Notes: generated by a model from the sequence alone, not told the origin. A stretch of DNA of 64,000 nucleotides from Pseudomonas azerbaijanoccidentalis (GCF_019145495.1 NZ_JAHSTU010000001.1:682001-746000), one strand, 5' to 3'. Positions 1 to 9,429 are shown, counted from the first letter of the stretch. Made by a program: numbers and translations.

Positions 1-321
1 ACGGCCCAGCTAATTGCCAGTGCCGTGGAGCGTGAAGTCGGCGGGCCATTGAATCTGCCACAGTTGTTGGAAAATGGTGGGCAGCCTTTGGTGCTGATCA
101 GCAGCTATCGCCTGACCCGCTCGAAATCACCACACTGGGTGATCGTTACCGATTGCGACGAAGAGTTTGTCTACCTGCACGATCCCGATGTGGACCACAG
201 TCAGCATCGCCAACCCATGGACTGCCAGCATGTGCCGGTCAGCCATGGGGAGTTCGAAAAAATGTGCAGTTTTGGCCGGGACAAACTCAGGGCGGCAGTC
301 ATCCTGTTTGCCCAACCCTGA
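1..321 (+). CDS. C-terminal part of a C39-like peptidase family protein (truncated by window start)
   Basis: The reading frame is open from base 1 to a TGA at 319-321, so only the last 106 residues are seen. The segment PHWVIVTDCDEEFVYLHDPD (about residues 45-64 of the fragment) has the His-then-Asp pattern of the second half of papain-like C39 folds: His before a hydrophobic strand, then a DPD turn. In Pseudomonas this type of tail occurs in proteins that join an N-terminal GNAT acetyltransferase to a C39-like domain (DUF3335). The catalytic Cys and the N-terminus lie outside the window, so activity cannot be judged. A GTG at 25 is in frame but is not needed as a start because the frame is open upstream of it. 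Confidence 0.6.
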   Translation, partial: TAQLIASAVEREVGGPLNLPQLLENGGQPLVLISSYRLTRSKSPHWVIVTDCDEEFVYLHDPDVDHSQHRQPMDCQHVPVSHGEFEKMCSFGRDKLRAAVILFAQP

Positions 322-354
322 ACGCTCCCCGGTGTAGGGGTTTGAGGTGAGTTG

Positions 355-1506
355 TTATTTGAGGCCCACCTTGTACAAGCTGCCGTCCGCTTCGTCGGTC
401 AGCACATACAGGTAGCCGTCCGGCCCCTGTCGCACGTCGCGGATGCGCTTGTTGAGTTCACCCAGCAAGCGCTCTTCGTGGACCACCTTATCGCCATCGA
501 ACTGCAAGCGGATCAGTTCCTGAGTCACCAGCGCGCCGATGAACACATTGTGCTGCCATGGCTTGAAGCGGTCGCTGTCGTAGAATGCCATGCCACTCAA
601 TCCCGGGGATTTTTCCCAGAAGTGTCGCGGATCGACGGTGCCTTCAGCGGTTTTGCCCTGGGCTTCCGGGATGGGCTGGCCGGAGTAGTTGATGCCATGG
701 GTCGCCAGAGGCCATCCGTAGTTTTTGCCACGCTCGATGACGTTCAACTCGTCACCACCGCGAGGGCCGTGTTCGTTTTCCCACAGGGTGCCGGTCCAGG
801 GATTGAGCGCCGCCCCTTGCGGGTTGCGCACGCCGTAGGACCAGATCTCGGGACGGACACCGGCCTGGCCGACAAAAGGGTTATCGTCCGGTATTTTGCC
901 GTCAGGATAGATTCGTACGACCTTGCCCTGCAGTTTGTCGAGGTCTTGTGCGGTGGGCCGGTCGTTGTTTTCTCCCAAGGTGATGAACAGATAGCCGTCA
1001 CGGTCGAACACCAGCCGCGAACCAAAATGGTTGCCAACGGAGAGCTTCGGCTCCTGACGGAAAATCACCGTAAAGTCCTTGAGGCTCGTCAGGTCATCGG
1101 ACAGCCGCCCGCGCCCGACCGCCGTGCCGGCCTTGTCACCCTGACCGCCACCCTCGGCGTAAGACAGGTAGATCAAGCGGTCTTGCTTGAAGTCGGGTGA
1201 CAACACCACATCGAGCAAACCGCCCTGCCCCTTGGCCCAGACCTTGGGCACGCCACTGATCGGTGCCGACAGCTTGCCATCGGTGCCGACCAGCCGCAGG
1301 TTGCCGGGCCGTTCAGTCACCAGCATGCCTTGTCGGTCGGGCAGAAACGCCACGGACCACGGATGCTCCAGCCCCTTGGCAATCGTCGTGACTTCAAGGG
1401 TGCCTTGTTCGCTTTTCATGGCCTGAGTGGACGCGGCCAAGGCAGGCAGTGTGGCGGTCAATAACGTACTGGCACAGACAACGGTCAGAAGGGTTTTACG
1501 CAACAT
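355..1506 (-). CDS. PQQ-dependent soluble aldose (sugar) dehydrogenase, YliI-like
   Basis: 383 residues with a clear signal peptide (positively charged MLRKT start, hydrophobic core, ALA-A cleavage near residue 25), so it is periplasmic. The rest fits the glucose/sorbosone dehydrogenase beta-propeller family: VAFLPDRQGMLVTERPG near residue 52, GNHFGSRLVFDRDGYLF in the middle, and NPQGAALNPWTGTLWENEHGPRGGDE, which is the family's PQQ/calcium-site region. Members oxidise aldoses with PQQ. The ATG at 1504-1506 has an AAGGA ribosome site upstream. It is convergent with the preceding peptidase gene and probably monocistronic. The substrate cannot be read from the sequence. Confidence 0.85.
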   Translation of the reverse strand: MLRKTLLTVVCASTLLTATLPALAASTQAMKSEQGTLEVTTIAKGLEHPWSVAFLPDRQGMLVTERPGNLRLVGTDGKLSAPISGVPKVWAKGQGGLLDVVLSPDFKQDRLIYLSYAEGGGQGDKAGTAVGRGRLSDDLTSLKDFTVIFRQEPKLSVGNHFGSRLVFDRDGYLFITLGENNDRPTAQDLDKLQGKVVRIYPDGKIPDDNPFVGQAGVRPEIWSYGVRNPQGAALNPWTGTLWENEHGPRGGDELNVIERGKNYGWPLATHGINYSGQPIPEAQGKTAEGTVDPRHFWEKSPGLSGMAFYDSDRFKPWQHNVFIGALVTQELIRLQFDGDKVVHEERLLGELNKRIRDVRQGPDGYLYVLTDEADGSLYKVGLK

Positions 1507-1558
1507 GCACGATTCCTTTTGTCATGAGAATGGTGGGCAGACCGCAGAGGTCTGCCGT

Positions 1559-1918
1559 TCAACGAGTCTGGCTGCCCGAGCTCCGGGCAGGTGGGTTGGG
1601 AATGAATTTGGGCGGACTGGCAGGTGCCGCCGGCGTCTGCGGAGAGCGATTGCCGATGCCACCGTTGTCGAGGGTCGGCGGACGCGGCACGGGCACAGTG
1701 TTCGGCCCGCGAATGGCCGGAGCGCTTGGCTGAGTGCCTTGCATGCTATTGGGGTTGGCCCGGCGAATCGGACTGTTGTATGGGTTGTTGTTGCCGCTGT
1801 TCGGCAGATTCTGCGCCACCACCAATGGTGCATGGGGCGATGGGGCTTGCGCCTGGGCCAACGGGCCGAGAAAGCCGCCCAAGGCCAGCAGGATGAAGCC
1901 AGGAATGCTTCTGTTCAT
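1559..1918 (-). CDS. Small secreted Pro/Asn-rich protein of unknown function
   Basis: 119 residues from the ATG at 1916-1918, preceded by an AGAGG ribosome site; an in-frame ATG 14 codons further upstream has no such support. The N-terminus MNRSIPGFILLALGGFLGPLAQAQA is a typical signal peptide. The mature part is low-complexity, rich in Pro, Asn and Ser (PNSGNNNPYNSPIRRANPNS) with no cysteines, and looks disordered. I do not recognise the family. It lies 52 bp upstream of the sugar dehydrogenase on the same strand and may be co-transcribed with it. Confidence 0.6.
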   Translation of the reverse strand: MNRSIPGFILLALGGFLGPLAQAQAPSPHAPLVVAQNLPNSGNNNPYNSPIRRANPNSMQGTQPSAPAIRGPNTVPVPRPPTLDNGGIGNRSPQTPAAPASPPKFIPNPPARSSGSQTR

Positions 1919-2108
1919 GGGTTGCCTCTGGACGCTCGCGTGTAAGGACTTCGATAGCACGCTACGCCCCGGGTTCGGATTTGTTAATCAAAACCTCCAC
2001 GGCAAGATGTAACACGAAGTTGATCCCCCGAACGGCGCTGGCCACAGCTGACTGAAACTTTTACCCAAGGCCACCGGTCACCTGATCATCACTGGCGAGA
2101 AGACGACC

Positions 2109-2969
2109 ATGGCAAGGGCAATCTGGAAAGGCGCAATCAGTTTCGGGTTGGTCCACATACCTGTGGCACTGGTCTCGGCAACCTCATCCCAAGGGGTGGA
2201 CTTCGACTGGCTCGACAGCCGCACCATGGACCCGGTGGGTTACAAGCGCGTCAACAAGGTCACCGGCAAGGAAGTGAACAAAGAACATATCGTCAAAGGT
2301 GTCGCTTACGAAAAAGGTCGGTATGTGGTGCTCAGCGAGGAAGAAATCCGCTCGGCGCACCCGCTGTCGACCCAGACCATCGATATTTTCGCCTTTGTCG
2401 ACGGCGAGCAGATTCCGCTGCAAAACATCGATACCCCCTACTACCTGGCGCCGGACAAACGCGGCGGCAAGGTCTACGCATTACTGCGCGAAACCCTCAC
2501 CAAAACCAAAAAGGTCGCCTTGGCGCGCGTGGTGCTGCATACCCGCCAGTACCTTGCGGCATTGATGCCTCTGGATTCTGCACTGGTCTTGGTGAAACTG
2601 CGCTGGCCGGCGGAAGTTCGCAGCCTGGATGAGCTGGCATTGGGGCCAGACGTCACCAAGGCCGAGCTGGCCAAAGGTGAACTGGACATGGCCAAGCGCC
2701 TGGTCGATGACATGAGCGCCGAGTGGACGCCGGAGGATTATCGCGACGGTTTCGAAGAGAAGATCATGGCGCTGGTGGACAAGAAGGCCCATGAAGGCAA
2801 GATCGAGGATGTGGAAACGGACACCGGGGAAGAGACCCGTAAGACTGCGGATGTGATTGATTTGACCGAATTGCTCAAACGCAGCCTTGGAGGTAAAAGC
2901 GCGGCCAAGGCGCCTGCGAAAACCAAGTCGGCGAGTAAACCGGCTGCGCGGAAAAAAGTCAGTAAGTGA
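2109..2969 (+). CDS. ku: Ku protein, bacterial non-homologous end joining
   Basis: 286 residues, the normal length of bacterial Ku. The start MARAIWKGAISFGLVHIPVAL is the family's hallmark; the Ku core beta-barrel spans roughly residues 3-190 and includes NIDTPYYLAPDKRGGKVYALLRE-like sequence near residues 105-127. The C-terminal 40 residues are a Lys/Ala-rich tail, as in Ku proteins that use it for DNA threading and ligase contact. Ku homodimers bind DNA ends and recruit LigD; no ligD is present in this window. It stands alone, followed by a REP pair at 2989-3085. Confidence 0.95.
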   Translation: MARAIWKGAISFGLVHIPVALVSATSSQGVDFDWLDSRTMDPVGYKRVNKVTGKEVNKEHIVKGVAYEKGRYVVLSEEEIRSAHPLSTQTIDIFAFVDGEQIPLQNIDTPYYLAPDKRGGKVYALLRETLTKTKKVALARVVLHTRQYLAALMPLDSALVLVKLRWPAEVRSLDELALGPDVTKAELAKGELDMAKRLVDDMSAEWTPEDYRDGFEEKIMALVDKKAHEGKIEDVETDTGEETRKTADVIDLTELLKRSLGGKSAAKAPAKTKSASKPAARKKVSK

Positions 2970-2988
2970 TGTCCCGGAGTACCGGCCT

Positions 2989-3085
2989 CATCGCGGGCAA
3001 ACCCGCTCCCACAGTGGTTGTAGAGAGGCAAAAATCTCAATCACACCCTGGAACTCTGTGGGAGCGGGCTTGCCCGCGATGGCGT
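2989..3085. repeat. REP doublet, 'GCGGGCTTGCCCGC' family
   Basis: Two inverted copies of a sequence of the type tgtgggagcgggcttgcccg face each other around a short spacer, just after the ku stop codon. The same family recurs at 39262-39330. Such pairs are typical of intergenic 3' regions in fluorescent pseudomonads. Confidence 0.85.
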
Positions 3086-3105
3086 CGGCTTGGCAAAAGA
3101 ATGAA

Positions 3106-4017
3106 TCACACCAGAACAAAAATCGCCAGCAACCCACCGAAGAACGCCCACTTCTGCAAGTAATAGAGCTTGCGATTACGCTTCTTCAGTTCCTTGGCAC
3201 GCAAACGAATCTTGTAGATCTTGCCGAACAAACGGTTGATGCCACCGGTCTTGTCACCCGCCTCGTTCGGCGCGCCTGCAGCCGACATCACATTGCGGCT
3301 GAACCAGCCGTTGAACGCCGCCGCCCAGCGATACTTCATGGGGCGCTCGACGTCGCAGAACAGAATGATACGGTTCTGCTGCGTGGTGTTTTCAGCGTAA
3401 TGAATGAAGGTCTCGTCGAACATCACCGCTTCGCCATCACGCCAGTGGTAGTTCTCGCCGTCGACGTTGATGTAGCAGCCGGCGTCATTCGGCGTTTCCA
3501 GGCCCAGGTGATACCGGTAGGAACCGGCATACGGGTCGCGGTGACGAACCAGCTTGGAGCCCGGCGGCAGCTCGGCGAACATGGCGGCCTTGATCGAGCC
3601 GATGCTCTGCACCAGCTCGGTGGTGCGCGGGCACAGCTTCATCGCGGAGGGGTGACTGTCGCCGTACCACTTGAGATAGAAACGCTTCCAGCCAGTCTTG
3701 AAGAACGAGTTGAAACCCACGTCGTCGTATTGGTTGGAGCGCTTGATCTCGCCAGCCCGCAACAGGTTCTGGCCTTCGGCGCGAATTTCTTCCCAATGGG
3801 TCTGCAATGGGCTCAGGTCAGGAAAGTCCGCTGGATCGAGGTAAGGTTTGTTGGGGATTTTCGAGAACAGGTAAAGGAAGCAATTGATCGGCGCCAGAAA
3901 CGTCGAGTGATCGCTTAATTGGCGACCCAACTTGTGGCGCACGCGACCACGCAAATGGACGTACGCGATGGATACAACGTAGACAGCGGCAATGATCAGT
4001 TTCACGGAAATCGTCAC
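3106..4017 (-). CDS. lpxO: Lipid A 2-hydroxylase LpxO (Fe(II)/2-oxoglutarate dioxygenase)
   Basis: 303 residues, close to the roughly 300 of Pseudomonas LpxO. An N-terminal membrane helix (KLIIAAVYVVSIAYVHL) is followed by an aspartyl/asparaginyl beta-hydroxylase domain. The iron-site HxD is in KLVRHRDPYAGSYRYHLGL and the distal His in MFDETFIHYAENTT; Arg for 2-oxoglutarate follows in QQNRIILF. A C-terminal hydrophobic segment (WAFFGGLLAIFVLV) suggests a second anchor. The enzyme adds a 2-OH to a secondary acyl chain of lipid A at the inner membrane. The frame starts at a GTG (4015-4017); a second GTG four codons in (4005) gives the more usual MKLIIAA start. Neither has a strong ribosome site, so the start is uncertain. 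Confidence 0.9.
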   Translation of the reverse strand: MTISVKLIIAAVYVVSIAYVHLRGRVRHKLGRQLSDHSTFLAPINCFLYLFSKIPNKPYLDPADFPDLSPLQTHWEEIRAEGQNLLRAGEIKRSNQYDDVGFNSFFKTGWKRFYLKWYGDSHPSAMKLCPRTTELVQSIGSIKAAMFAELPPGSKLVRHRDPYAGSYRYHLGLETPNDAGCYINVDGENYHWRDGEAVMFDETFIHYAENTTQQNRIILFCDVERPMKYRWAAAFNGWFSRNVMSAAGAPNEAGDKTGGINRLFGKIYKIRLRAKELKKRNRKLYYLQKWAFFGGLLAIFVLV

Positions 4018-4398
4018 ACGTCAGAAGTGAACAAACTGCGCCCCCTGCCAGCCATCGGCTCTCGGGTCTTGTGCAGCGTCTGATTACGAAACAACACGCC
4101 CGGTGGCCCTATTTCGAGCAGGGCTGTACGTCGGCCAGGGTGAGAGATGGCATTTTAGCCACACTTTGTAACCAATAGTTAACCTATAACAGTGAAAATA
4201 TGTGCACAGATTCGGCCAAAGCGACGCTGCGACCTCATTGCCCTATCGTTTAGAGAGCCAGACCAGTACAATCGCCGCCAAACTTTACGCGCCACTTCGT
4301 TGATGACGGAAAAAACCCCGTGTCAGCGCACTTTGACTCGGGTCAAGCGCGGTCCAGCCGCCACCCTGGCTACTCTGAATGCTTCGCAGGAAAAACCT
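4018..4398. other. Divergent intergenic region between lpxO and ybiT
   Basis: 381 bp without a convincing gene. The frame of ybiT is open upstream to about 4192, but that extension has no family similarity and no ribosome site. The region should hold the promoters of both genes; a TATAAC hexamer at about 4184-4190 could be a -10 box for ybiT. Nothing else stands out. Confidence 0.5.
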
Positions 4399-5985
4399 TT
4401 GATCTCTACAGCTAACATCACGATGCAGTTCGGCGCCAAGCCGCTATTCGAAAACGTTTCGGTCAAATTCAACGGTGGCAACCGTTACGGCTTGATCGGC
4501 GCCAACGGTTGCGGCAAGTCGACGTTCATGAAGATTCTCGGCAACGACCTCGAGCCGTCTGGCGGTCAGGTCATGCTGGAGCCGAACGTGCGTCTGGGTA
4601 AATTGCGCCAGGACCAGTTCGCCTACGAAGAATTCACCGTGATCGACACCGTGATCATGGGTCACGAAGAGCTGTGGAAGGTTAAAGCCGAGCGTGACCG
4701 TATCTACTCGCTGCCAGAAATGAGCGAAGACGACGGCATGGCCGTGGCCGAGCTGGAAACCGAATTCGCTGAAATGGACGGCTACACCGCCGAATCCCGT
4801 GCCGGTGAACTGCTGCTGGGTCTGGGCATTCCCCTGGAACAGCATTTTGGCCCGATGTCCGAAGTCGCTCCAGGCTGGAAACTGCGGGTATTGCTGGCTC
4901 AGGCATTGTTCTCCGATCCTGAAGTGCTGTTGCTCGACGAACCAACCAACCACCTGGACATCAACACCATTCGTTGGCTCGAAACGATCCTCAAGGCGCG
5001 TAACAGCACCATGATCATCATTTCCCACGACCGTCACTTCCTCAACAGCGTGTGCACCCACATGGCTGACCTGGACTACGGCGAGCTGCGTCTGTTCCCG
5101 GGCAACTACGACGAGTACATGACGGCGGCCACTCAGTCCCGCGAGCAACTGCTGTCGGACAACGCCAAGAAGAAAGCGCAGATCTCCGAGCTGCAAACCT
5201 TCGTCAGCCGCTTCTCGGCCAACGCCTCGAAAGCCAAGCAGGCGACTTCCCGCGCCAAGCAGATCGACAAGATCCAGCTGGCCGAGGTCAAACCATCGAG
5301 CCGCGTGAGCCCGTTCATCCGCTTCGAGCAGACCAAAAAGCTGCACCGCCAGGCCGTGACCATCGAGCAGATGTCCAAAGGCTTCGACGGCAAGACCCTG
5401 TTCAAGAACTTCAGCTTCACCGTTGAAGCCGGCGAGCGCGTAGCGATCATCGGCCCGAACGGTATCGGCAAGACCACCCTGCTGCGTACCCTGATGGGCG
5501 AGCTGACTCCGGACGCCGGTTCCGTGAAATGGACCGAAAGCGCGGAGCTGGGCTACTACGCTCAGGACCACGCACATGACTTCGAAGATGACGTCAGCCT
5601 GTTCGACTGGATGGGCCAGTGGACTCAGGGTGAGCAGATCATTCGTGGCACCCTGGGCCGCATGCTGTTCTCCAACGACGAGATCCTCAAGTCGGTCAAG
5701 GTCATCTCCGGTGGTGAGCAAGGTCGCATGCTGTTCGGCAAGCTGATCCTGCAAAAGCCGAACGTACTGGTGATGGACGAACCAACCAACCACTTGGACA
5801 TGGAATCCATCGAGTCGCTGAACCTGGCGCTGGAAAACTACCCGGGCACGCTGATCTTCGTCAGCCACGACCGTGAGTTCGTTTCGTCGCTGGCCACCCG
5901 CATCATTGAGCTGAGCCCGAACGGCGTGACCGACTTCAGCGGTACGTACGACGATTACCTGCGTAGCCAGGGTGTGGTGTTCTAA
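4399..5985 (+). CDS. ybiT: ABC-F family ATPase YbiT
   Basis: Two ABC domains in one chain without membrane segments. The first Walker A is GANGCGKST and its Walker B with D-loop is [11 protein letters not shown]; the second pair is GPNGIGKTT and [11 protein letters not shown]. Between them is the charged inter-domain linker ([20 protein letters not shown]). The sequence follows E. coli YbiT (530 residues) almost collinearly. ABC-F proteins act on the ribosome as translation factors. I place the start at TTG 4399 ([12 protein letters not shown], 528 residues) because it aligns with the E. coli start and has AGGA 8 bp upstream; no ATG in frame fits. A terminator (6023-6051) and a REP pair follow. 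Confidence 0.93.
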   Translation: MISTANITMQFGAKPLFENVSVKFNGGNRYGLIGANGCGKSTFMKILGNDLEPSGGQVMLEPNVRLGKLRQDQFAYEEFTVIDTVIMGHEELWKVKAERDRIYSLPEMSEDDGMAVAELETEFAEMDGYTAESRAGELLLGLGIPLEQHFGPMSEVAPGWKLRVLLAQALFSDPEVLLLDEPTNHLDINTIRWLETILKARNSTMIIISHDRHFLNSVCTHMADLDYGELRLFPGNYDEYMTAATQSREQLLSDNAKKKAQISELQTFVSRFSANASKAKQATSRAKQIDKIQLAEVKPSSRVSPFIRFEQTKKLHRQAVTIEQMSKGFDGKTLFKNFSFTVEAGERVAIIGPNGIGKTTLLRTLMGELTPDAGSVKWTESAELGYYAQDHAHDFEDDVSLFDWMGQWTQGEQIIRGTLGRMLFSNDEILKSVKVISGGEQGRMLFGKLILQKPNVLVMDEPTNHLDMESIESLNLALENYPGTLIFVSHDREFVSSLATRIIELSPNGVTDFSGTYDDYLRSQGVVF

Positions 5986-6022
5986 AAGCAGCGATGAGTT
6001 ACAAGCTGCAAGCTACAAGTTG

Positions 6023-6051
6023 AAAGCCCTGTCCTGGTGACGGGGCTTTTT
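6023..6051 (+). terminator. Rho-independent terminator of ybiT
   Basis: AAAGCCC and GGGCTTT form a stem (extended by GTC/GAC) followed by TTTTTG, 37 bp after the ybiT stop. Confidence 0.85.
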
Positions 6052-6063
6052 GTTTCAAAGATC

Positions 6064-6141
6064 AAAAGATCGCAGCCTTCGGCAGCTCCTACAAGGCGCG
6101 CTGATAATTGATGCAGGAGCTGCCGAAGGCTGCGATCTTTT
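6064..6141. repeat. REP doublet, 'GATCGCAGCCTTCGGCAGCTCC' family
   Basis: Inverted copies of aaagatcgcagccttcggca and its complement flank a 20-25 bp spacer. This family is the commonest in the window: also 7403-7477, 20551-20580 (single copy), 25721-25794, 34962-35030, 39521-39588 and 46597-46681. Confidence 0.85.
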
Positions 6142-6219
6142 AATCGTTAGCCTGCTTTCTTTTATCGCAACGCCGCGCCATCATGCAGAACTCCCACCGC
6201 CGCCCGCGAACGAGCCCTC

Positions 6220-7401
6220 ATGTCTGCGCAGCAACAGCCCACGCAAAGCTCCATGGCGATCACCCTGCAGATCGTCTCCATCGTTTTCTATACCTTCATT
6301 GCCTTCCTCTGCATCGGCCTGCCGATTGCGGTATTGCCGGGGTATGTGCATGAACAGCTTGGTTTCAGCGCCGTCGTCGCAGGCTTGACCATTGGCTCGC
6401 AGTACCTCGCCACGCTGCTGAGTCGGCCGATGGCCGGGCGCATGTCCGACAGCGTTGGCACCAAGCGCGCCATCGTTTACGGCTTGTCGGGGATTGTCCT
6501 CAGCGGCGGTCTGACCTTGTTATCGACCTTGCTGCAAAGCCTTCCTTTATTAAGCCTGCTGATCCTGATTGCCGGACGTTTGTTGCTGGGGGTCGCCCAG
6601 GGTTTGATCGGCGTCGGCACCATCAGTTGGTGCATGGGCCAGGTCGGCGCGGAGCACACGGCGCGTTCGATCTCGTGGAACGGCATCGCCTCGTACGGCG
6701 CCATTGCCATTGGTGCGCCGCTGGGCGTGGTGATGGTCGGTCAATTGGGCTTTGCCAGCCTGGGGATTGCGCTTAGCGCATTGGCGTTGATGGCGCTGCT
6801 GTTGATCCGCAACAAACCGTCGGTGCCGGTGGTGCGCGGTGAGCGCTTGCCGTTCTGGGCCGTGTTCGGGCGCATTGCGCCGTTTGGGGCGAGCCTGAGC
6901 CTGGCCTCCATCGGTTATGGCACCCTGACGACGTTTATCACGTTGTACTACGTCAACCGCGGCTGGACCGGCGCGGCGTACTGCCTGACGGTGTTCGGTG
7001 TGTGCTTCATACTGGCGCGGTTGCTGTTCATTTCCAGCATCAGCCGTTTTGGCGGATTCACCTCGGCCATTGCCTGCATGACCATCGAAACCGTTGGCCT
7101 GGTGCTGCTCTGGCTCGCGCCGTCGACCGGTTATGCCTTGATCGGCGCCGGCCTGACTGGGTTTGGCCTGTCGCTGGTGTATCCGGCGTTGGGTGTCGAG
7201 GCAATCAAACAGGTGCCCAATTCCAGCCGTGGTGCGGGGCTGAGTGCTTATGCAGTGTTTTTCGATCTGGCGCTGGCGATCGCCGGCCCGTTGATGGGGG
7301 CCATTGCGCTGAATTTGGGGTATTCGTGGATTTTCTTTTGCGCGGCACTGCTGTCGGTCAGTGCATTGGCGTTGACCTTGCTGCTTAAGCATCGGGCCTA
7401 G
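6220..7401 (+). CDS. MFS transporter, YhhS/arabinose-efflux-like
   Basis: 393 residues with twelve hydrophobic segments. It matches the E. coli YhhS group along its length: IGLPIAVLPGYVHEQLGFSA at the start of TM1-TM2, QYLATLLSRPMAGRMSDSVGTKRA (the MFS motif A loop) and a closing YPALGVEAIKQVP segment. YhhS-type proteins are inner-membrane drug/sugar/metabolite exporters; the substrate here is unknown. It is flanked by REP doublets on both sides and appears monocistronic. No strong ribosome site precedes the ATG. Confidence 0.8.
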   Translation: MSAQQQPTQSSMAITLQIVSIVFYTFIAFLCIGLPIAVLPGYVHEQLGFSAVVAGLTIGSQYLATLLSRPMAGRMSDSVGTKRAIVYGLSGIVLSGGLTLLSTLLQSLPLLSLLILIAGRLLLGVAQGLIGVGTISWCMGQVGAEHTARSISWNGIASYGAIAIGAPLGVVMVGQLGFASLGIALSALALMALLLIRNKPSVPVVRGERLPFWAVFGRIAPFGASLSLASIGYGTLTTFITLYYVNRGWTGAAYCLTVFGVCFILARLLFISSISRFGGFTSAIACMTIETVGLVLLWLAPSTGYALIGAGLTGFGLSLVYPALGVEAIKQVPNSSRGAGLSAYAVFFDLALAIAGPLMGAIALNLGYSWIFFCAALLSVSALALTLLLKHRA

Positions 7402-7402
7402 C

Positions 7403-7477
7403 AAAAGATCGCAGCATTCGGCAGCTCCTACAGGGTCCGCATTTCAATGTAGGAGCTGCCGAAGGCTGCGATCTTTT
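7403..7477. repeat. REP doublet, 'GATCGCAGCCTTCGGCAGCTCC' family
   Basis: Two facing copies separated by cagggtccgcatttcaatg; the right copy ends three bases before the stop codon of the convergent hydrolase gene. Confidence 0.85.
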
Positions 7478-7479
7478 AT

Positions 7480-8517
7480 CTATTGATCCGCCGTCTGCAT
7501 CCCGGCCCGCGTCGCCTTGCCCAGAGTACGCGAGAAGAAGCGCCCCGCTTCAGTCACCAGATTGCGATGAATGTCTTCCCGGTCGACGCCATCCGCATCG
7601 GTGCACAGGGCCGGCATGATCACGATTTGCTCGTCGTTGCACGGTGCCATGAACACGAAGTGCCCTGCTCCCGCCAGCAGCTTGAAGTCCGGCGCGACAG
7701 GCAGTTTGCGCGCCAGTGCGGCGGCGTTCTTGTCGAACGGCACCAGTTTGTCGCCATCGCCGCTGTACAGCAGCACCGGTACATGCACGTCGGCAAGGGT
7801 GTGACGGCCGAATTTCAGGCTGAGCGGCGCCATCAGTAACAGCGCGTGAACTCGAGGGTCAGCCACCGGTTGCAAATCATCACGATCGACGATCAGTTCG
7901 CCTTGGGTGTTACAGGCATCGCGGTCATCCGGACGTTCCTGGCAGTAACGACGCAGGCGATCCAGGTCCGGCGTCGCACCGGACAGTATCAACGCGGTCT
8001 CCCCACCCGCCGAATAACCGATCACACCAACCTGGTCAGCATTGACGAAAGGCGCGAGCATGCGGTCGCCCAACGTCGCGGTAATCGCTTCGGAAATCTG
8101 AATCGGCCGTCCGTAGAGATTGCTCAAGGTGCCGAGGCGACTGTGGTCCTTGGAGTTGTCACCCGGATGAATGACCGCCACGACCACAAAGCCCTTGCGT
8201 GCCAATGAAGTGGCCAGATCGTGCAAGGCCAGCGGGGTGCCGGTGTTGCCGTGGGAAAGCATCAGCATCGGGAAGCGGCCCATGGCGACTTTGGTGTCTT
8301 CGCCGGCTTCGACCGAATAGCCCTCAAGTTTGCTGGAATGTTCTTTTTCGCTGGAGGGATAGAACGCGATGGCGCGCATCGGTTGCAGATCCAGCGGGTC
8401 GAGAAAACTCATCTCGTGGTAACCGACGCTCCAGTGAGGATGCGGCGCGGGGGCGGCGTGCACTGAATTCAGGCTGCCTGACAGGCAAATCAGTAAAGCT
8501 GCACAAAGACGCATCAT
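7480..8517 (-). CDS. Secreted alpha/beta hydrolase, dienelactone-hydrolase/PAF-acetylhydrolase-like
   Basis: 345 residues from the ATG at 8515-8517 (AAGGTGG ribosome site; a second ATG follows directly). A signal peptide MMRLCAALLICLSGSLNSVHAAP predicts export. The alpha/beta hydrolase core has the oxyanion segment LMLSHGNTGTP, the nucleophile elbow GYSAGG, the acid region LLYSGDGDKLVPF and the His in AGAGHFVFM. Two Cys-containing loops (RRYCQERPDDRDACN; MAPCNDEQ with ALCTD) could form disulfides in the periplasm. Pseudomonas homologues are annotated only as hydrolases; the substrate is unknown. It lies downstream of azoR but a terminator separates them. Confidence 0.75.
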   Translation of the reverse strand: MMRLCAALLICLSGSLNSVHAAPAPHPHWSVGYHEMSFLDPLDLQPMRAIAFYPSSEKEHSSKLEGYSVEAGEDTKVAMGRFPMLMLSHGNTGTPLALHDLATSLARKGFVVVAVIHPGDNSKDHSRLGTLSNLYGRPIQISEAITATLGDRMLAPFVNADQVGVIGYSAGGETALILSGATPDLDRLRRYCQERPDDRDACNTQGELIVDRDDLQPVADPRVHALLLMAPLSLKFGRHTLADVHVPVLLYSGDGDKLVPFDKNAAALARKLPVAPDFKLLAGAGHFVFMAPCNDEQIVIMPALCTDADGVDREDIHRNLVTEAGRFFSRTLGKATRAGMQTADQ

Positions 8518-8599
8518 GGGATGCCCCACCTTGTTACCGGACCATAGACGTAAACCCTTGACTGCATATCTTGGGCCACAATCTGTAACGACCAGAAAC

Positions 8600-8647
8600 A
8601 AAAAACTCCGTACCTGGTACTTGCGTATCCAGAATACAGAGTTTTTT
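8600..8647 (-). terminator. Rho-independent terminator downstream of azoR
   Basis: AAAAAACTCCGTA and TACAGAGTTTTTT form a 13-bp stem with one mismatch around a 22-nt loop. Read on the minus strand it ends in a T run, 39 bp after the azoR stop. Confidence 0.75.
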
Positions 8648-8685
8648 AGGGCTTTACCTGTACGGTGGCTGCTTTTACGAAAGCC

Positions 8686-9297
8686 TTACGCGGCGGCGAA
8701 CAACTGCTCGCTGATTTGTGTGTGCGCGTCGCTCATGGCTTTGGTGCGCACTTCGTCACCGTAGGCCAGACCGTGGGCACGAACGAATTCGATATCGGTG
8801 ATGCCGATGAAGCCGAACAGCACTTTCAAGTAGTCTTCGTGGGCAACACCGGTCGCCTGGCCAGCGTGCAAACCGCCGGAAGTCGAAACAATCACCACTT
8901 TCTTGCCACCACACAGGCCTTCAGGGCCGGCTTCGGTGTAACGGAAGGTCTGACCGGCAACGGCGATGCGGTCGATCCAGGCCTTGAGTTGGGTCGGGAT
9001 GGTGAAGTTGTACATCGGCGCGGCAATCACGACGGCGTCGGCGGCGAGGAATTCAGCCAGGGTCTGGGCGCTGAGTTCGGCTTCGTGCTGTTGCGCGGCG
9101 TCACGCAGTTCGGCGGTGGTGCCGGCGGCAACCAGGGTAGTCGCGGAGAAATGGCTGATGGCGTCGGCAGCCAGGTCGCGGTAAGTCACCACAGCAGACG
9201 GCTCGGCGGCTTGCCAGGCTTTAACCACTTCGCCACTCAGCTGACGGGAAGCCGAGTTGTCACCAAGAATGCTCGAATCGATGTGCAGCAGTTTCAT
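8686..9297 (-). CDS. azoR: FMN-dependent NADH-azoreductase
   Basis: 203 residues, the usual AzoR size, from the ATG at 9295-9297 ([21 protein letters not shown] is the phosphate-binding FMN loop). [19 protein letters not shown] (around residue 94-112) and STSGGLHAG are the other flavin-contacting segments. The cytoplasmic homodimer reduces azo bonds and quinones by NAD(P)H. A LysR regulator is encoded divergently 132 bp away, the usual arrangement for this enzyme in pseudomonads, and probably controls it. Confidence 0.92.
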   Translation of the reverse strand: MKLLHIDSSILGDNSASRQLSGEVVKAWQAAEPSAVVTYRDLAADAISHFSATTLVAAGTTAELRDAAQQHEAELSAQTLAEFLAADAVVIAAPMYNFTIPTQLKAWIDRIAVAGQTFRYTEAGPEGLCGGKKVVIVSTSGGLHAGQATGVAHEDYLKVLFGFIGITDIEFVRAHGLAYGDEVRTKAMSDAHTQISEQLFAAA

Positions 9298-9429
9298 GTG
9301 GGATCTCCAGGTGAGGATCGCCCGCAAGGGCGATCTGATGGAGACAATCCTACAGATGAAACCAATAGCTGATTAGCGTGCAACAATGCGATAGTTCGTC
9401 TCACTGGTAGAACAATCGAGATACGACCC

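Noticed and set aside
4444..5868. 474-codon open frame on the minus strand inside ybiT
   Set aside because: It is a high-GC antisense frame opposite a conserved ABC-F gene; its translation (repeated V/F/Q-rich strings) resembles no protein family.
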